Notes: generated by a model not told the origin, from the sequence alone. A stretch of 64,000 nucleotides of DNA from Cervus elaphus (GCF_910594005.1 NC_057848.1:132008155-132072154); one strand, 5' to 3'; positions 11,143 through 21,765 are shown, numbered from the stretch's first letter. A program made the numbers and translations.

Positions 11143-11689
11143 GTAGAGTAAAAGTGGGCTCAGTTCTAACTGAAATTCCCTGAACCTGAATCCATAACTC
11201 TAAGAAGGTTCATGTAGCTCTTCTCTCTTGTTTCTTGTAAATGCTTGGAAAAAATCCCCAAATCCCCGGGTTCCTTTGTATCTTGTCAATCTCACTACTG
11301 AAGTCTTTGCAATGCCACATCATGGTGGCACTTTGGACTCTGAATTCCTCTGAAGGAGCAATCCCAGTCAATAGAACCAAAGAAGATTGCAGCCTAAGAT
11401 TAGGAATTTAGATAGGGGATTCATGTATATTGTCAGAAAAACTGTCTCTATAGCAAGTGTAGGGCTCAGTGAAACTTCCTCAAATGGCACCACATAAGTG
11501 CCAACATGTGTACAGCATTATAAAAACAAATCAAGTTCTAGACTGAGGATAAAGGGACTTGGGTTCCACTGTTGATTCTACCAATAACCAACTTTTCCAT
11601 CCTGGACAGGCCATTTCTCTCTGAACCTTATTTTCCTTATCAGGTGTATGAGAAAACACAAGGTAGCATACAGTAGACAAGAATCAGTA

Positions 11690-11747
11690 TATTAATGAGA
11701 GCATACTTTTTAAAAACATCTTTATTGGGATATAATTCACATACCAT
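11690..11747 (-). mobile_element. Old L1 3' end, left part
   Basis: The sequence TTTATTGGGATATAATTCAC is the antisense 3' end of an ancient mammalian L1. It resumes at 15604, so the BovB between is an insertion. Confidence 0.65.
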
Positions 11748-11842
11748 TACTTTGCCAACAAAGGTCTGTCTAGTCAAAGCTATGGTTTTTCCAGTAGTCA
11801 TGTATGGATGTGAGAGTTGGACTATTTTTTTTTTTTTTTTTT

Positions 11843-12236
11843 GCTGATAAAGCAAGAGATTTTATTGGGAAAGGGCACCCGGGTGGAGAGCAGGAGGGTA
11901 AGGGAACCCAGGAGAACTGCTCTGCCGCGTGGCTCGCAGTCTTGGGTTTTATGGTGATGGGATTTGTTTCCGGGTAGTCTTTGGCCAATCATTCTAATTC
12001 AGAGTCTTTCCTGGTGGCACACGCATCAGCCAAGATGGGTGCTAGCGAGAGGGATTCTGGGAAGTGGACAGACACGTGGTGTCTCCTTTTGACCTTTCTG
12101 GAACTCTTCCGGTTGGTGGTGGCTTATTAGTTCCGTATTCCTTATCAGGATCTCCTGTCATAAAACAACTCATGCAAATGGTTATTATGGTGCCTGGCCA
12201 GGGTGGGCGGTTTCAGTCAGTGTGCTTCCCCTAACA
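11843..12236 (-). repeat. ERV U3-R (3' LTR part of the retrocopy)
   Basis: On the - strand U3 begins TGTTAGGGG at 12236, directly after a G-rich polypurine tract (12237-12247), and R ends at 11843 before the A-run. R contains AATAAA. A CATAAAA-like TATA candidate lies near 11947-11953. R (11843-11874) is repeated at 15157-15188, the start of the element. Confidence 0.8.
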
Positions 12237-12249
12237 ACTCCCCCCTGAG

Positions 12250-14870
12250 AGACTTCATACTCAAGATGCTTCTTGGGAATTGGGGCGGAGGTCTCTTTCT
12301 TCTGTAACTTCTTCCTGCTGTGCCTGGGCGTAGGTCTGCCTAGCAGAGCAGAAGTCTCTCTCTACCTGATCTAAGTTGGGGTGTTCCATATCTGAAACCA
12401 GCTTTCACTCTTGTAATAACAGCATTTTGGTTTGAAACTGTTGGCGCCTCTCAGAGTTGAAATAGACAGGGGCCAAACAGGAGACCTAAAAGGATGGTCA
12501 TCACTGGTCCCCAGAAACAGGAGGCAACATTTGGGGTGAGGGCTGCAGGGTTTGTGACTTTTTTTTTTTTTTTGATTGGCTGGTGGTGAAGCAACAGAGC
12601 TGTGCTCCAGGAATCTTGTGTTTAGTCTGAAGTTACCACTTTCCACCTGGGTGGGGGCTCCAGTTCTGTAGAAGAACTCAAAAGACATTGTTATGCATAT
12701 TTCTTTGAGTAGGAACTAGGACCCTGTCTCAAGGCTGTACCACCATTTGATTGTTTCTCCTCTGTTTCTGTATTCCCTCCCTTCCCTGATTAGCAATTGT
12801 TTGAATCCACCCTTTGGAACTCAGGGAAGGTCAAGGAGGCTGAATGAAGCCTATATCCTACAGATAAGAAATGGAGAACACACAGCAGATCTGTACTCCA
12901 GAATCGCCACCCCACAGAGTCCTGTTCAGTTTTAATTTAGGGAACAGGGCAACTATGACTGTGATAACTTCCTGTCAAAATGGAGCATAGGACTGCCTCA
13001 GCTTGGAGAAGAGACACTGAATTGGAAGTATTCCTGAGTTCCAAGTCCTAGATCTGAGCCTTGTATGATTAAAATCTCAATCTCTTGGTCTGCCATTTTG
13101 TTGTAACAGACCCAATTAGTAGTAGCTGGAGGAGGGATAACTGGAATTTTAGTAGACAAAGTAAATCTCTCTTTTTTTTTTTTTTTAGAAGAATAGGTCT
13201 GAAACCCAGTCTGTACCTGGCACTTCGGGGAGACTTTTAGCCAGGTGGCCAGTTGCCTAGTTTTATAAAAAGTAAGGTATAAGTTACTAGCTTCCAGCAG
13301 ACATTGTTTTGAAAATGGTGGCATCTAAGCCTGACACGACTCAGAAAACTCAAGTGTTTAGCAATACAAGGTCTAGTCTGAAATTACACCCATAGTAACA
13401 CCTGGTTATTCCCCAGGATGTCTGAACCATAGCTGAGTACTCTATTTTGACTTTTAATTGTAAAATTTTTCCTTAATAGCCAAAGCAGATGTCACTATTA
13501 ATGATGTCAGTGTTTCTCTAGGTATGAGAAGATGCAAGAATTGGGACTCATAAAATCTCTTGAAAAGATCTAACTATCTGAAGGCCTGTTCTGCCAGTTT
13601 TTTTTTTAGAGCACAGAGTGCCTCATTCCTGATTTTCACCCTGAACTCCTTTCAGGGCCGTTGAAAGTCAGCAGTTGCACAGGCCATGATTTAATCTCTG
13701 TAGATGCAGATGGCAAGTGTCAATCTTCAATTGACAGAGCCCCTTTTTGCTCACAAACTTGACCATGATTTTGAGGGGGGCATTTCATGACCATTTTATC
13801 CCATAGTGCTGAGAATGTCCATTCTCAGGTTTGGCAAAGATTTTGTTGACAGGCCACTCAATGTGCTGTTACTGGACTAGGCCATTAAACAGTATCCAAA
13901 ATTCTCTGGACCACCTGTCTTACTAGCCTCTTGGTCCAGGAAAACATTCCCTCTTGTTGCTTTTTCTCATATCTAGAGTTACACTGTTATCATCATCGAT
14001 CTCATAGGGAACTATATATTATTCTATCAGAGGCCTCAGTCACACATTTGGCAGTGTAAGAAACAGTAATTTTGTAAAACAGGTGAAATATAAAGAACAT
14101 AGCCAGCAGTATTAGTAAAGTCACAAGTAAGACTTAAGTTAAGAGCTTCCATTAGATGTAGCCCAGTATATCCCAGGTTGTCTGACTTAGTCTACTCTGT
14201 ACGAATCTTTATCTTTCAGGGAAATTATACATTGGCACCACCATCTATAAGGCACATAGCCCAGTTTTCTAGTGTTACTAGACTGATTATCCTTAGTATG
14301 ATTTAATTGTTTCCAACACAGAGGAGACTTTAAACCTAAATTACCATAGCCTGGTGTTATCTATATAAATCCTTCTCATAATTGTGGGAGATTTCTTTCT
14401 CCTTTGCTGAAACTTTTCTTGCTGCTCTGATTGAGCTTGAGTAATAGATAAAAGCTCAAATTTATGGCCAGAGTCAGAGCAGGCATTATTAATTGGCCTG
14501 GTGAGGGGATCCCATCTAGTAATATCACAGTGACCTGAATACGACTATAATTTTTTTTTAAGTGAATTTTCTCAGGGCCAACCAGTTAGAGCCTTGTAGT
14601 AGAGAAATTTACTAAAGTAACCCAGAGCTAGACACAGGTAATTGGCCACAAACCCAACAATTGGATTGATTTCTAAAACTAGCATAGGATCAGGCCTATG
14701 ATAAAAAAGCATTTGATTTATATACAAAGGTCTAAGAAGTCAAGAAAACATAAATGATCATACGAATCAGGTCCAGCATCTTGGACAAGCTGTCTACCTC
14801 TGATGTCGCTGTCTTCTCATCCTGGTGTAGTGTAGTTTCTCCTGTTTGAGCATCATTAAGGTGAGATCAG
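12250..14870 (-). pseudogene. Decayed ERV env-like remnant
   Basis: The - strand shows an env surface-subunit CWVC motif (14648-14659) of the CXXC type used by gammaretrovirus-like envelopes, followed by other env-like Cys/Trp patterns. Many stops and frameshifts break it, including stops within a few dozen codons of the CWVC motif, so no functional protein is possible. The rest is too decayed for me to place the transmembrane subunit. Assignment to a gammaretrovirus-like (class I) ERV is inferred from the motif only. Confidence 0.6.
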
Positions 14871-15050
14871 GTCAGCTGTCTTCTCTATAGACCAATCCAG
14901 GGCCGATCAGGGCACTCTAGCCAGTTGTCCATGTCAGGAGGAGACCAGGGACAAAAGGGTCCCAGTTGCGGCCACTGGGTCTGGTCCATTGGCAGGCAAG
15001 CAGGCCCCTGAGTACCCTGAGTGGTCAGGATGTCAGTCTCAGCGAAGAAG

Positions 15051-15069
15051 AATCCCACCAGAGTTGCCA
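15051..15069 (-). other. Primer-binding-site-like sequence
   Basis: On the - strand TGGCAACTCTGGTGGGATT begins two bases after the U5 end. The TGG start and position fit a retroviral PBS. I cannot assign the tRNA with confidence. Confidence 0.55.
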
Positions 15070-15071
15070 TT

Positions 15072-15188
15072 TGTTGCAGGAAGGAGGACCCCTTCCAGGG
15101 CCCAAAACTGGGCTCTTTTCTAATACTCAGAAATGAACTGTCCGAGGAGACACATGTGCTGATAAAGCAAGAGATTTTATTGGGAAAG
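15072..15188 (-). repeat. ERV R-U5 (5' start of the retrocopy)
   Basis: On the - strand the 32-nt R repeat is followed by U5 ending in CA at 15072. The repeat match with 11843-11874 is near-perfect. The element starts inside or at the start of R, as an RNA 5' end would. Confidence 0.8.
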
Positions 15189-15603
15189 GTGAGAGTTGGA
15201 CTATAAAGAAAGCTGAGCACTGAAAATTTTTTAACTGTGGTGTTGGAGAAGACTCTTGAGAGTCCCTTGGACTGCAAGGAGATCCGACCAGTCCATCCTA
15301 AAGAAAATCAGTCCTGAATATTCATTGGAAGGACTGATGCTGAAGCTGAAACTCCAATCCTTTGGCCACATGATGGGAAGAATTGATTCACTGGACAAGA
15401 CCCTGATGCTGGGAAAGATTGAAGGCAGGAGGAGAGGGGGATGACAGAGGATGAGATGGTTGTATGGCATCACTGACTCGATGGACATGAGTTTGAGTAA
15501 GCTCTGGGAGTTGGTGATGGACAAAGAAGCCTGGCGTGCTGCAGTCCATGGGGTCGCAAAGAGTTGGACACAACTGAGAGACTGAACTGAATTCACATAC
15601 CAT

Positions 15604-15690
15604 AAAATCCACCCATTCAAAATGCATAATTCAATGGCTTTAGCATTTTATAGTGTTGTGCAGACAAGTATGAATCATTAGTGTTTAGTT
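15604..15690 (-). mobile_element. Old L1 3' end, right part
   Basis: AAAATCCACCCATTCAAAAT and the following bases continue the antisense L1 3' end that was broken at 11747. Confidence 0.6.
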
Positions 15691-16149
15691 TATTGTAGTT
15701 AACAAGGTATGAATTAATAATACAGCAGTAATTATTATGACCGTTAGAGCAATACTAAACCAAGGAATCATTTGGTATCAAGAGCTCAATCTAAACAGAA
15801 TAAGAAATGTAGAGTGATGAGTAAAAGGCTGAATATGCAACAGAAAAAAAAGGGGTGTGAGTAAATGTAAATGGCTAATCAATATGTTCGTAAAAACCAG
15901 TCAAAGAAGGATTAAAACCTGCTTGTGAGAAGATACATAGAGGCTTTGGTTAGCACTGTCTGCATCTTCCTGAAGATGGCAAAATATCATCTGTGAGATC
16001 ATTCTGGGGTAAAAGGGCGCCACCTGATTAGTTACTGGGTCAATAAGCTAATTTTTGTATATGCTGATTGTAGACTATGTCAGTAATAATTATTTCATTC
16101 ATCACTTATTACCTATGTGCCAACTATTTGCCAAGCATTCTGTTGAAAA

Positions 16150-16257
16150 CTTCAGTATAGGCAGACCTGGAAGATATTGAGGGTTCAGTCCCAGACCACT
16201 ACAATAAAGTGAGTCACACAATTTTTTTTTTTTTTTTTGGTTTCGTAGTGCATAGTT
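16150..16257 (+). repeat. Tigger-like DNA transposon remnant
   Basis: The pattern AGATATTGAGGGTTCAGTCC, CACTACAATAAAGTGAGTCA, GGTTTCGTAGTGCATAG resembles a Tigger (pogo-like) terminal region. It is interrupted by a tRNA-like sequence and a Bov-tA. Confidence 0.65.
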
Positions 16258-16330
16258 TCCTTGTTAGTACAGTGATGAGTATCCCCGCCTGTCAGGTGGG
16301 AGACCGGGGTTACATTCCCCGAAGCGGAGG
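16258..16330 (+). pseudogene. tRNA-Asp(GTC)-like sequence
   Basis: The 73 nt match nuclear tRNA-Asp closely: D-arm TTAGTACAGTGATGAGTAT, anticodon loop with GTC, and a T-arm whose GGTTCGA box has become GGTTACA. The acceptor stem is imperfect. The damaged B-box and the position in transposon debris argue for a tRNA-derived pseudogene. Confidence 0.75.
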
Positions 16331-16339
16331 TGAGCTCTT

Positions 16340-16498
16340 TTGGAGCTTCCCAGATGGCACTGTGGTAAAGAGTCTGCCTGCAATGCAGGAGACTCGGGTT
16401 CAATCCCTCGGTTGGGAAGATACCCTGGAGAAGGGCCTGGCAGCCCACTCCGGTATTCTTGCTTGGAGAACCCTTCCTGAAGACCCTTAGGCTCTGCA
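16340..16498 (+). repeat. Bov-tA SINE (3'-truncated)
   Basis: The tRNA-like head and part of the Bov-A body directly follow the tRNA-Asp-like sequence. Confidence 0.85.
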
Positions 16499-16879
16499 AC
16501 CCATGCTGGCTATGGGTAATTCCAGATGATGCTGTGTATTGTTATCAGCATTCTAGTCTTTTATAATATCTTCTATTCTCCTCCTTTTTTTTTCTTGATG
16601 GCTGCAATAAGGTTAGGTGAAAGAAAACCCACCAGTTCAAACCAATTCGTTTTGTTTTCTCTGAAAAGTTCAGTGGTGTACAGTGGTGGCTAAGAGTCAG
16701 GGTATTAGCTCTGGACATCCACATCCATTATCTGGAATATAATGGAAACATGGACTAGGATGAATAATGCCATATTGATGGTGCCTCCCTTATGGTATTT
16801 TTGTCAAGGTAACAGCAAACTACCCCTCTTAGAAACCAAATGTTGTGACCTTCTGTACTATTATGTAGCATATGGGCTT

Positions 16880-17107
16880 CTTGTTGTTGCTGTTGTGTAG
16901 TCACTCAATCATGTCCGACTCTTTGCAACCCCATGCACTATAGCCCACCAGGCTCCTCTGTCCATGGGGATTCTCCAGACAAGAATACTGGAGTGGGTTG
17001 CCATTTCCTCCTCCAGGGGATCTTGCTGACCCAGGGATCAAACCTGCATCTCTTACATTTCCTGCATTGCAGGGGGATTCTTTACCACTAAGCCACCAGC
17101 AAGCCCG
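16880..17107 (-). repeat. Bov-tA SINE (antisense)
   Basis: Full-length reverse copy ending in the complement of the tRNA-like head. Confidence 0.88.
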
Positions 17108-17227
17108 GGGCAATTTTCTTTAGTGGAGGCAATAGCCAAACAGTGCTGACATCAGAAGACTACCTTTCAGCAGCTGGGAGTAAGTCCTTCATTCTTGAAG
17201 GAAGGTCTAGGTGAACCTAATGTCCAC

Positions 17228-17375
17228 CATAGTTCCTGTACCTCCATATTCTCATCTGCAAAATGAGGATAATGATAGTATTGACCTCTTAGGGTTGTGG
17301 TAAAGATTAATGCACTTAGAGGAGCGCTTGGTGCCCCCCAAAATGTTAACTGTTATCATTTAATGCAATAAAACT
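17228..17375. repeat. MIR SINE
   Basis: The MIR pattern TCATCTGCAAAATGAGGATA ... GGGTTGTGGTAAAGATTAA is clear. Confidence 0.75.
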
Positions 17376-17923
17376 CTTCACATTGATAAAGTGCTCAGTG
17401 AATCGTTATTGTGGAGCCATAGTGATATGCACAGGTTTGTTGAATGTTGCTGTTAAGAAAGGTTTTAAAAATCATTGGATCATGCCCCTTAAGGGTTGGG
17501 GAAGCTGGAGCTCAGTGAGAGAACACTTTGCCAAATTCACTGGTGGAATGACCAGGTGGGAAACTGGGGGCACGGGTCTCCTTGCTCAAACCTGGTGAAT
17601 CATAAAAGGAGCTATCCATGACCGGGCACATATAGTCCCTCACTTCATGTACTGGAAGCAAATGCTTCTTTTACCTCGGTTGATGACAGCCCCTTTACCT
17701 GTAAGTTTCTTGGTGCAGGAGTGAATTTTGGCTTTTATTCCACTTTTGTCTGTGACAGAGATCATGCAAGAACTGAAGGAAACTATGAACTTCATTCCAA
17801 AATTGCCATTGGACCTCCTGACATTTAGAATCTGAGGAAAGTGACCAGCCTTGGTCTTTGTAGGAAGGCTGTCCTCTGGCTCTCTGAGACTGACCACTGT
17901 TACCTCTTTGCTTTCATTTCAAG

Positions 17924-18035
17924 GGTTCTACGCCAGCCAGTGGGCAGGATTTACTTTGCAGGCACAGAGACTGCTACACACTGGAGTGGCTACATGGAGG
18001 GAGCTGTGGAGGCTGGCGAGAGAGCGGCCCGAGAG
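17924..18035 (+). CDS. MAOB: MAOB exon 13
   Basis: The 112-nt exon encodes VLRQPVGRIYFAGTETATHW then SGYMEGAVEAGERAARE, residues 413-449. It contains the FAD-binding FAGTETA motif and Tyr435 (in SGYMEG), the second aromatic-cage tyrosine. The start completes a split Arg codon from exon 12. The donor is GTAGGG. The length equals MAOA exon 13 at 42573-42684. Confidence 0.97.
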
Positions 18036-18408
18036 GTAGGGCCTGAGGTCACATGCTGTGGAGAAGGAAGTAACTCAGGGTCCTGACAAGCAGGTTAAAG
18101 ATGTCTGAGATCCTGGAGGCCAACTCCCCATTAACCCCCATCTGAAAAACCACAGAACACCCTTTTAACAGTAGTCTTGGGTGAAACGAGCACCTTAACC
18201 CCAAAGTAATGAGTCCAAGGTAAAAAGACTCCATGGGGCAAAATATCACCATGGCTATACTTGAGAGAGAACCTCGGTCTAATATTATGAAACCAAACAT
18301 GTTTAGCCTAGGACTCAGAATTCATTTATATATTTCCTGACAGTTCCTCTGGTCTCATCCCTATTAAGACGTGTTTGCGGCTACTAAAATTTATTGTGAG
18401 TCTAATGA

Positions 18409-18616
18409 TTGTGCTTAGTCGCTCAGTCGTGTCTGACTCTGTGCAACCCTATGGACTGTAGCCCACCAGGCTCCTCTGTCCTTGGAATTCTCCAGACAAG
18501 AATATTGGAGTGGGTTGCCATGCCCTCCTCCAGGGCATCTTCCCAACCCAGGGATCGAACCCGAGTCTCCTGCGTTGCAGGCAGATTCCTTACCTTGAGC
18601 CACCAAGGAAGCCCAA
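18409..18616 (-). repeat. Bov-tA SINE (antisense)
   Basis: Reverse copy in MAOB intron 13, about 200 nt before exon 14. Confidence 0.9.
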
Positions 18617-18822
18617 GATGCCACAGATGAAAGATCTTTTGGATCTTTTTTGAAGGTTCAGTGGACTACACTGGCTTTTACCCTGGGGTGTTTAATGGAT
18701 ATCCCAAAAGACATTGTTAATCTGTATTTAAAGAGCAGATTAGGAGATTAAGAGAAAGATTAGTAGATGAGGAGAAAGACAGTGTTGTTTTTGTTATTCA
18801 CGAAGATGCTCTTTCTTTTCAG

Positions 18823-18885
18823 ATCCTGCATGCCATGGGCAAGATCCCAGAGGATGAAATCTGGCTGCCTGAACCGGAGTCTGTG
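18823..18885 (+). CDS. MAOB: MAOB exon 14
   Basis: The 63-nt, phase-0 exon encodes ILHAMGKIPEDEIW then LPEPESV, residues 450-470. It is the linker between the FAD domain and the membrane tail. The acceptor is TTTTCAG and the donor GTAGGT. MAOA exon 14 (42252-42314) has the same length and phase. Confidence 0.97.
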
Positions 18886-19291
18886 GTAGGTTCTATTTTA
18901 TTTCATGAATTTAAATCTCTTTCCTTTGAGAACAGTTATTTGCAAATAGAACACACTTGCATATGTTCACAGACCCTCCCCATAGTGATTCAACCCATGG
19001 ATGTTTAAAGGGATTTCATGGGTAAGGGCAGAGGTGAGGGATTTAGAAGAACTTTGATAAATTTGTAGCTGCCACATGCCTTGCAGATTATTAGGAAAAA
19101 TATTTTTGGGTCGGGTAAGATTACTCAGAGAATTCTAGGCTTATTAAGAACTCGATAAAGGTCTCTTGAATAACTCTCTAACCTGGTGATAGGGTGGAGG
19201 AAATGAAGGGAAGATAAGTCAGTATCCTCTGTTAGGAGGGCAAAGAAGTGGAATGAAACAGGGCAGATTTAAATTAAAAATGCATTTTCAA

Positions 19292-19968
19292 CTGGAAATA
19301 GAACTGCCATATGACCCAGCAATACCACTTCTGGGCACACACACTGAGGAAACCAGATCTGAAAGAGACACATGCACCCCAATGTTCATCGCAGCACTGT
19401 TTATAATAGCCAGGACATGGAAGCAACCTAGATGCCCATCAGCAGATGAATGGATAAGGAAGCTGTGGTACATATACACCATGGAATTTTACTCAGCCGT
19501 CAAAAAGAATTCATTTGAACCAGTCCTAATGAGATGGATGAAACTGGAGCCCCTTATACAGAGTGAAGTAAGCCAGAAAGATAAAGAACATTACAGCATA
19601 CTAACACATATATATGGAATTTAGAAAGATGGTAACGATAATCCTATATGCAAAACAGAAAAAGAGACACAGAAATACAGAACAGACTTTTGAACTCTGT
19701 GGGAGAAGGTGAGGGTGGGATGTTTCAAAAGAACAGCATGTATACTATCTATGGTGAAACAGATCACCAGCCCAGGTGGGATGCATGAGACAAGTGCTCG
19801 GGCCTGGTACACTGGGAAGACCCAGAGGAATCGGGTGGAGAGGGAGATGGGAGGGGGGATCGGGATGGGGAATAAGTGTAAATCTATGGCTGATTCATAT
19901 CAATGTATGACAAAACCCACTGAAATGTTGTGAAGTAATTAGCCTCCAACTAATAAAAAAATTAAAAA
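19292..19968 (+). mobile_element. 5'-truncated young L1 (ORF2 end and 3' UTR)
   Basis: The left part encodes an L1 ORF2 C-terminus (ELPYDPAIPLLGTHTEE..., DEWIRKLWYIYTMEFYSAVK) ending in a stop near 19622, followed by the bovine-type L1 3' UTR. The perfect 16-bp duplication AAAAATGCATTTTCAA (19276-19291 and 19969-19984) and the long open frame point to a fairly recent insertion, in MAOB intron 14. Confidence 0.92.
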
Positions 19969-20474
19969 AAAAATGCATTTTCAATATGCCTATCATTTTG
20001 TAATAAGACCCCAGGAGATTTTCCTGACTGGAAGGAAGGATACATAGGGGGATAGAGTGAAATGCATTGTAGAGGACAAGTATCTGAAAGGTCAGAGTTA
20101 CTTGTCTATCAGGTCAAAGGCAATAGCCTGGTCACTCCAAAGTCTTTCTCTTAGTGCTTCTGTCAGAGATGGGATTGAGGACTGAGTGGACCACAGATCC
20201 ATTCACTCAACACATATTTATTATGCAACCCGCCACTGGCACAATACTTATTGTGTCATCAGCCACTGGGATAATGGTACAACCATACTTTCAGAGCTCA
20301 GCACGTGGTGGAGAAAAGAGATGACAACCAAAAAGCCCCATGTGTGATGAAGATGACATGCTGAGAATGTAAACAGAGAGAGTCAACTTAGCTTGGGGAT
20401 ATTGGAAAGGCTCCCGGAGGAAGTGAGGGGGAAACTGAGGCTTGAAGTTAGTGGTCAGAGTTAACTAATTCAAG

Positions 20475-20611
20475 GAGAGCATCACACTGACTCAGTGGAT
20501 GTGAACTTGGGCAAACTCTGGGAGTTGGTGAGGGATAGGGAGGCCTGGCATGCTGCAGTCCATGGGGTTGCAGAGAGTTGGACGTGACCAAGCAACTGAA
20601 CAATAACAACA
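20475..20611 (+). mobile_element. BovB LINE 3' end
   Basis: GGCATGCTGCAGTCCATGGG and the GAACAATAACAAC end match the BovB 3' region. The fragment lies 160 nt before MAOB exon 15. Confidence 0.8.
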
Positions 20612-20772
20612 GGTGGGGAATGGAGATGAATGTTCTGAGCAAAGGGAATGTGATGTTTCGTGGCCTGGAGGTTGGCAAATGTGAGCCACATTCAGAGAAA
20701 TGGGGGAAATACAGACTTCCTGGAGCAAGGTGCACAAGCCCTGTACTGACACCAAGTATTCTCTGACCCCAG

Positions 20773-20925
20773 GATGTTCCTGCAAAACCCATCACCACCA
20801 CCTTCTTGCAAAGGCATTTGCCCTCTGTGCCTGGCCTGCTGAAGCTGATTGGATTGACCACCATCTTTTCAGCAACTGCTCTCGGCTACCTGGCCCACAA
20901 GAGGGGGCTCCTGATGCGAATCTAA
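20773..20925 (+). CDS. MAOB: MAOB exon 15 with stop (membrane anchor)
   Basis: The terminal coding exon encodes DVPAKPITTTFLQRHLPSVP followed by the hydrophobic helix (GLLKLIGLTTIFSATALGYL) and the basic end AHKRGLLMRI, residues 471-520, then TAA at 20923-20925. The helix is the C-terminal anchor that inserts MAOB into the outer mitochondrial membrane. The ending is MAOB-type; the MAOA tail is quite different (VSGLLKIVGFSTSIT). Confidence 0.98.
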   Translation, partial: DVPAKPITTTFLQRHLPSVPGLLKLIGLTTIFSATALGYLAHKRGLLMRI

Positions 20926-20979
20926 AGAGAGGGCATCTGTAACCACACCCTGGTGTATGGGTTTGGGGGAAGGCACTGT

Positions 20980-20985
20980 AATAAA
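20980..20985 (+). terminator. MAOB: Proximal poly(A) signal, MAOB
   Basis: A canonical AATAAA lies only 55 nt after the MAOB stop. Use would give a very short 3' UTR. The downstream sequence is G-rich rather than strongly GU-rich, so its strength is uncertain. Confidence 0.5.
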
Positions 20986-21344
20986 GTTGCACAAAGACGC
21001 GAAGAATGTAGAGTGAGGCGGGGAGCATGACGATCAGTCAGACTTTCTGACCACAGAATACACAGTCTCTCTTTCTCCATTTTGACACCTGTGTATTGTC
21101 TAGTACCTAGCTCTGTCTCACCCACTTCCAAGTTCACTGGCTCCAGAATCTTTACAGTAGTTAAATTGGCTTGTGAAAGGTCCTTGCTATCCTGCTATAC
21201 ATTGCCCAGGCACACACACACACACACATAAAACACTACTTTTTTCTTACCTCTATGGCTTTGCGCTTGTCCTTCTTCTTTCCTGTAATGTCCACAACCT
21301 TCCAGGCTCTCTGCATTTGTCTTTAAAATCCCATATTGTTACAG

Positions 21345-21500
21345 CTGGAAGAACTTAGACACCATCAAATCCTTACTTTCTGTTTTAGAGTTGAGCAAAC
21401 TGAAATGGAGAGAGGAGGAACTTAATGGCTTAATGTCCACAATAAGCCACTGATATTCTGGTGACTAGGACACAGGTCCATTGCTTTATCCCGTCTCTCA
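21345..21500. repeat. MIR-like fragment in MAOB 3' UTR
   Basis: GAGTTGAGCAAACTGAAATG and flanks resemble a diverged MIR. The call is weak. Confidence 0.5.
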
Positions 21501-21759
21501 GGATGGATTGCCCAATCACCCTTCTCTACTCCCTGCCAAGGTCGCTGATAGTGTCCCCTTGGGTGGGTTTACTCTGTACTAAGTTGTTTTGTGCTACTCA
21601 GATGCTACTACTCAGTATATATCCTTAAGTCTTACTGTCTTAGGCAGTGTGTCTTGAGCTCATTTTACTTTTTTTCATGGTAAGAGTTCTTGTCTTTTCT
21701 TCCTTTTGTATCCTCCACTGAATCTGGATACAAAGGTTGGTGCACATTTGGGTAATTCA

Positions 21760-21765
21760 AATAAA
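21760..21765 (+). terminator. MAOB: Distal poly(A) signal, MAOB
   Basis: AATAAA is followed about 20 nt later by a GT/T-rich element (TGTCTGTTGTCTTTTC, near 21780), the expected arrangement for cleavage near 21782-21788. This is the likely main end of MAOB. Confidence 0.8.

Larger units (their letters stand above)
11826..15188 (-). mobile_element. Processed retrocopy of an endogenous-retrovirus RNA
   Basis: Read on the - strand the element runs from R (15188) through U5, a PBS-like site, a leader, a decayed env-like region, a polypurine tract, U3 and R, and stops in an A-run (T-run 11826-11842 on +). It is bounded by the 16-bp duplication GTGAGAGTTGGACTAT (11810-11825 and 15189-15204). Starting in R and ending with R plus poly(A) means an RNA was reverse transcribed by LINE machinery rather than a provirus being integrated. 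Internal sequence is only 2.8 kb and no gag or pol was recognised, which fits a spliced env message, though deletion is an alternative. All reading frames are broken. Confidence 0.85.
11748..15589 (+). mobile_element. 5'-truncated BovB LINE, split by ERV retrocopy
   Basis: BovB sequence occupies 11748-11825 and resumes at about 15205-15589, ending with the typical GACTGAACTGA tail. The perfect duplication AATTCACATACCAT (11734-11747 and 15590-15603) marks its insertion into an old L1. The visible reading frame is the end of BovB ORF2. The element between is the ERV-derived retrocopy. Confidence 0.9.
11143..17923 (+). other. MAOB: MAOB intron 12
   Basis: This 6.8-kb intron is the largest complete MAOB intron in the window. 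It hosts the nested L1/BovB/ERV-retrocopy structure (about 11690-15690), a Tigger-like piece with a tRNA-Asp-like sequence, Bov-tA copies and a MIR. Positions 11150-11690, 15690-16150 and 17380-17920 show no recognisable element. Confidence 0.85.

Noticed and set aside
12371..13324. Intact retroviral env in the ERV retrocopy
   Set aside because: Only short broken frames remain, with stops near the CWVC motif. It is recorded as a dead remnant.
14885..15277. 130-codon - strand frame as a protein gene
   Set aside because: It crosses the junction of BovB, target duplication, ERV R-U5 and leader, so it is a chance frame over element boundaries.
19253..19624. 123-codon frame as a gene within MAOB intron 14
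   Set aside because: It is the C-terminal end of L1 ORF2 in a 5'-truncated insertion.
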